Assembly (NCBI GenBank): GCA_004298605.1
Contig: SCPW01000330.1
Coordinates: 1 to 7,300, forward strand
Length of the DNA stretch: 7,300 nucleotides
Origin: Gallionella sp.
Lineage (GTDB): Bacteria; Pseudomonadota; Gammaproteobacteria; Burkholderiales; Gallionellaceae
Direction of reading: 5' to 3'
Positions within the stretch are counted from its first letter, which is position 1. Each line of letters opens with the position of its first letter. A program made the position numbers and the translations under genes. Shown piece after piece: positions 6,201 to 7,300 of the stretch. The notes below the pieces were generated by a model that ran no database searches, was not told the origin of the DNA, and saw nothing but the letters and a program-made list of their open reading frames with translations.

Positions 6201-7124
6201 CACAGTCAGAGAGGTTTCCGCGACGTTGGTCGCCAGCACCACGCGGCGCTGCCCGCCAGTTTTGAACACCCTGTCTTGCTCCGCTGCGGACAGTCGCGCG
6301 AACAGCGGCAGTACCTCGATACCTTTTGGATGATGCTTGCGCAACACTTCCGCCGTGTCGCGTATTTCGCGTTCGCCGGGCAAAAATACCAGCACATCGC
6401 CGCGCAGGCCGCCGGCGGCCAGTTCATCCAACGCGCTGCTTACCGCTTGCGGAACGTCCTGTGTTTCACCCTCTTCGCTCACCTGCAACGGGCGATAGCG
6501 CGTCTCTATCGGATAGCTGCGCCCCGACACTTCGATGGCTACGGCGCCGAAATGCCGGGCAAACCGCTCCGCGTCCAGCGTGGCGGAGGTAATGATGAGC
6601 TTGAGATCGGGGCGGCGCGGCAATAGTTGCTTGAGGTAGCCGAGCAGGAAGTCGATGTTCAGGCTGCGCTCGTGCGCTTCGTCAACGATCAGCGTGTCGT
6701 AATTTTTCAGCAGCGGATCGCTGTGGATTTCGGCCAGCAGGATGCCGTCGGTCATCAGCTTGATGCTGGTGTCGGGCGATACTTTGTCGTGGAAGCGCAC
6801 CTTGTAGCCGACCACGCCGCCCAGCTCGGTTTTCAGTTCGGACGCGATGCGCGCCGCCACCGACCGCGCCGCCACGCGGCGCGGCTGGGTGTGGCCGATG
6901 CAACCATGCACGCCGCGCCCCAGCGTCAGGCATATCTTGGGAAGCTGCGTAGTTTTGCCCGAACCGGTTTCACCGCATACGATGACTACTTGATGGGTGC
7001 TGATCGCGTGTGCCAAATCATCGCGCTTGCCCACCACCGGCAGGTCGGATGGAAATTCAATTGCGGCAAGTAAATCAAGCCGCGCCTTGCGGCGCATGGC
7101 TCCCGCTGACAACACATTATTCAC
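3264..7124 (-). CDS. hrpA: ATP-dependent DEAH-box RNA helicase HrpA
   Basis: HrpA is a cytoplasmic 3'-to-5' DEAH/RHA helicase; recent work on the E. coli protein links it to rescue of stalled or collided ribosomes. Numbered from a TTG at 7130, the core motifs are GETGSGKT (53-60, motif I), DEAH (150-153, motif II), SAT (182-184, motif III), TNVAETSLTVP (about 301-311, motif V) and QRAGRCGR (348-355, motif VI). HA2 and OB-fold regions follow (KLTPLGHELARLPLDP onward), then the long HrpA-specific C-terminal domain. The total of about 1286-1288 residues is close to E. coli HrpA (1300), with a shorter N-terminus. I chose GTG 7124 because GAGG lies 8 bases upstream; TTG 7130 and ATG 7097 are alternatives. 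Two palindromic repeats inserted at about residues 431-444 and 582-594 stay in frame and lie in loops outside the motifs. An Ala-rich segment (APRAAPTASAAAATEEQGET) looks like a flexible linker. Confidence 0.95.
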   Translation of the reverse strand: MNNVLSAGAMRRKARLDLLAAIEFPSDLPVVGKRDDLAHAISTHQVVIVCGETGSGKTTQLPKICLTLGRGVHGCIGHTQPRRVAARSVAARIASELKTELGGVVGYKVRFHDKVSPDTSIKLMTDGILLAEIHSDPLLKNYDTLIVDEAHERSLNIDFLLGYLKQLLPRRPDLKLIITSATLDAERFARHFGAVAIEVSGRSYPIETRYRPLQVSEEGETQDVPQAVSSALDELAAGGLRGDVLVFLPGEREIRDTAEVLRKHHPKGIEVLPLFARLSAAEQDRVFKTGGQRRVVLATNVAETSLTVPNIGYVIDCGLARMNRYSIRQKVEQLHIEKISRAAANQRAGRCGRVMSGVCIRLYDEADFLGRAEFTDPEIFRVSLATVILRMSALELGEVSEFPFIEPPTPRMIADGYQLLAELGAISDLPSPAGGRGAGGEGLRKLTPLGHELARLPLDPKIARLLLAGRQYHCLTEILIIASALSVQDPRERPLDRQEAADAAHKRFADERSDFLAYLKVWAWFEQAVAHKQSNRLLAEACRSNFLSPLRLREWRELHQQLHAQVAEMGMFASPRRKETPLPNPLPQAGEGANEKDNSLIPATYEHIHKALLCGLLGNIGMKGVEGNEYLGARGIKFFIAPNSVLAKKGGKWVMAGELIETHRLYARCVARIEPEWLEEVGAHLIKRHYYDPHWEKKAAQVVAYERTTLHGLLLNPKKRVHYGPMNVPESREVFIRQALAGGEFDTRAPFFAHNQKLIADIEALEHKARRPDVLVDEELIFAFYDNLVPKHIHNGATFETWRKEAERDQPRLLYLKKDDLMRHEAAGITTDQFPPQLKIDNISFALSYNFSPGKNDDGITLAVPLALINQVDAARCEWLAPGILAEKVTQLIKTLPQKLRRHLVPVPEFAAEFCRAVPPSHTPLLQALARYIRERKQLDTPLDAFRLEQLPAHLLMNFRVVDEHGRQLGMSRNFAQLHGELAPRAAPTASAAAATEEQGETAAAQRYTSWSFGAFAETREVKRAGQTVTLYNALVDDGDAVVLRASDTRDAAQTAHRGGLRRLFMLLLKEQVKYLEKNLPDAQRLGMLFMPFGTQQELQQQILAMTFERCCLSEPLPGNEAEFTARGKEAKNRLLLIAQELARLAGNILGEYQALQKSLPQLKAHAQTNQDVRTQLEWLLHKRFIADTPYERLQHVPRYLKAIGLRIEKLRSNPARDAQCMAQMQPLLQAWQKLRQAQQGKPDPRVDEFAWLLQELRVSLFAQELKTPVIVSVKRLEKMLATLKG
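5350..5386 (-). repeat. GC-rich palindromic repeat inside hrpA, copy 1
   Basis: The arms CCCTCTCCCGC (5350-5360) and GCGGGAGAGGG (5363-5373) pair perfectly over 11 bp around CT. They are followed by TTGGGGAGAGGGG. In the hrpA frame it reads PLPNPLPQAGEGA. This type of dispersed palindrome is common in proteobacterial genomes, usually between genes; here it is translated. The homologous E. coli region lacks this segment. Confidence 0.85.
5801..5838 (+). repeat. GC-rich palindromic repeat inside hrpA, copy 2, opposite orientation
   Basis: The arms CCCCTCTCCCGC (5813-5824) and GCGGGAGAGGGG (5827-5838) pair perfectly over 12 bp around CT. They are preceded by CCTCACCTCCAG, a tail equivalent to that of copy 1 but on the other side. 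In the hrpA frame it reads DLPSPAGGRGAGGEG, different from copy 1 because the element is inverted. The E. coli protein has only a short variable loop here before KLTPLG. Confidence 0.85.
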
Positions 7125-7132
7125 GCTCAAAG

Positions 7133-7136
7133 CCTC
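7133..7136 (-). promoter_or_regulatory. Ribosome-binding site deciding the hrpA start
   Basis: GAGG on the minus strand is 8 bases from GTG 7124 but only 2 from TTG 7130, so GTG is the better start. Confidence 0.5.
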
Positions 7137-7143
7137 GCTAAAG

Positions 7144-7171
7144 AAAAAGGGATCAGCGCTTGGCTAATCCC
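7144..7171 (-). terminator. Intrinsic terminator just upstream of hrpA
   Basis: On the minus strand GGGATTAGC, a 5-base loop CAAGC, then GCTGATCCC form a 9-bp stem with one G-T wobble, followed by TTTTTCTTT. It should end a minus-strand transcript coming from the right, such as the tRNA-like sequence 7 bases away. It lies about 20 bases before the hrpA start. Confidence 0.75.
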
Positions 7172-7177
7172 TCGATA

Positions 7178-7220
7178 TGTTGGGTCGTGAAGGGCTTGAA
7201 CCTTCGACTAAAGGGTTATG
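7178..7220 (-). other. tRNA 3'-half-like sequence (tRNA relic or attachment site)
   Basis: Read on the minus strand, this starts with CATAA (as in an anticodon loop), then CCCTT, a 5-base variable region TAGTC, and a perfect T-arm: GAAGG, loop TTCAAGC, CCTTC. The acceptor strand ACGACCC follows, then A and ACA in place of CCA. The loop matches the canonical TTC-R-A pattern. A matching 5' half (GGGTCGT and D-arm) is absent from the remaining bases up to 7300, so it is not a functional tRNA as seen. ACGACCC is the acceptor strand of, for example, E. coli tRNA-Lys. Many integrative elements leave exactly such 3' tRNA segments. Confidence 0.45.
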
Positions 7221-7233
7221 GGGCCGATACAAT
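7204..7233 (+). promoter_or_regulatory. Weak candidate sigma-70 promoter pointing right
   Basis: TCGACT (7204-7209) and TACAAT (7228-7233) are separated by 18 bases and resemble -35 and -10 boxes. If real, it would drive a gene starting beyond the window. It overlaps the tRNA-like sequence, which argues for caution. Confidence 0.22.
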
Positions 7234-7244
7234 GGCGCCTTAAA

Positions 7245-7300
7245 TCATCCTCTTGCCTTGCGGCCGTTCTGCAAATCGAAATTTTCGACAGCCTTGAAAC
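7245..7300 (-). CDS. Possible 3' end of a minus-strand gene (very uncertain)
   Basis: One minus-strand frame reads KAVENFDLQNGRKARG and ends in TGA at 7245-7247. Its composition looks protein-like, and it would share the terminator at 7144-7171. Other frames are also open over this short distance, so this is only a hint. Confidence 0.15.
   Translation of the reverse strand, partial: FKAVENFDLQNGRKARG

Noticed and set aside
5706..6626. 306-codon open frame on the plus strand, antisense to hrpA
   Set aside because: It contains translated palindromic repeat and low-complexity sequence with no family features, and mirrors the helicase core, which is intact on the other strand.
7178..7254. A complete tRNA gene
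   Set aside because: The T-arm and acceptor 3' strand fit, but the bases on the 5' side contain neither GGGTCGT nor a D-arm nor an anticodon stem that pairs with CCCTT.
7218..7300. Plus-strand gene starting at ATG 7218 (MGPIQWRLKS...)
   Set aside because: The frame is open to the window end but is short, begins inside the tRNA-like sequence, and its only SD-like run (AAGGG) is 2 bases from the ATG, which is too close.

Overview
The window looks like a beta- or gamma-proteobacterial chromosome. The evidence is a full-length HrpA of the proteobacterial type, a moderately GC-rich sequence, proteobacterial-type attC sites, and GC-rich palindromic repeats that translate to NPLPQAGEGA-like peptides. 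I cannot name the genus from this sequence.

Left third (1-3232): the tail of an integron gene-cassette array, all read rightwards. Two attC recombination sites (494-557 and 1319-1381) have perfect GCCTAAC / GTTAGG outer boxes, matching inner arms and the same AAAAGC tip. They delimit three cassettes. Cassette 1 carries a HigB-HigA type II toxin-antitoxin pair, with higB cut by the window edge. Cassette 2 (552-1375) is complete and carries one GNAT N-acetyltransferase. Cassette 3 (from 1376) has a 5' stretch of about 300 bases with strong G+T bias and no clear gene, then a small gene of unknown function with a TPR-like segment. An IS630-family insertion sequence (1861-2980) splits that gene. 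The IS has 31-bp imperfect terminal inverted repeats, a TTA (TA) target duplication, and a transposase read in two frames joined by a probable -1 frameshift at an A8 run. Removing the IS and one target copy restores one reading frame. No third attC was found after this gene. It ends 31 bases from the convergent hrpA gene, so this is probably the old, distal end of the array, with the integrase to the left of the window.

Right part (3264-7124, minus strand): hrpA, a DEAH-box RNA helicase with all core motifs intact. Two copies of a GC-rich palindromic repeat, in opposite orientations, sit inside it and are translated in frame.

Right edge (7125-7300): upstream of hrpA lies a minus-strand intrinsic terminator. 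Just beyond it is a sequence matching the 3' half of a tRNA (anticodon loop to acceptor end) with no 5' half. This may be a tRNA relic or the attachment-site scar of an integrated element extending to the right. No complete gene lies in the last 170 bases.

The left region is mobile accessory DNA (addiction module, acetyltransferase, IS-broken gene) placed next to a core housekeeping gene. No functional link between the cassettes and hrpA is visible.
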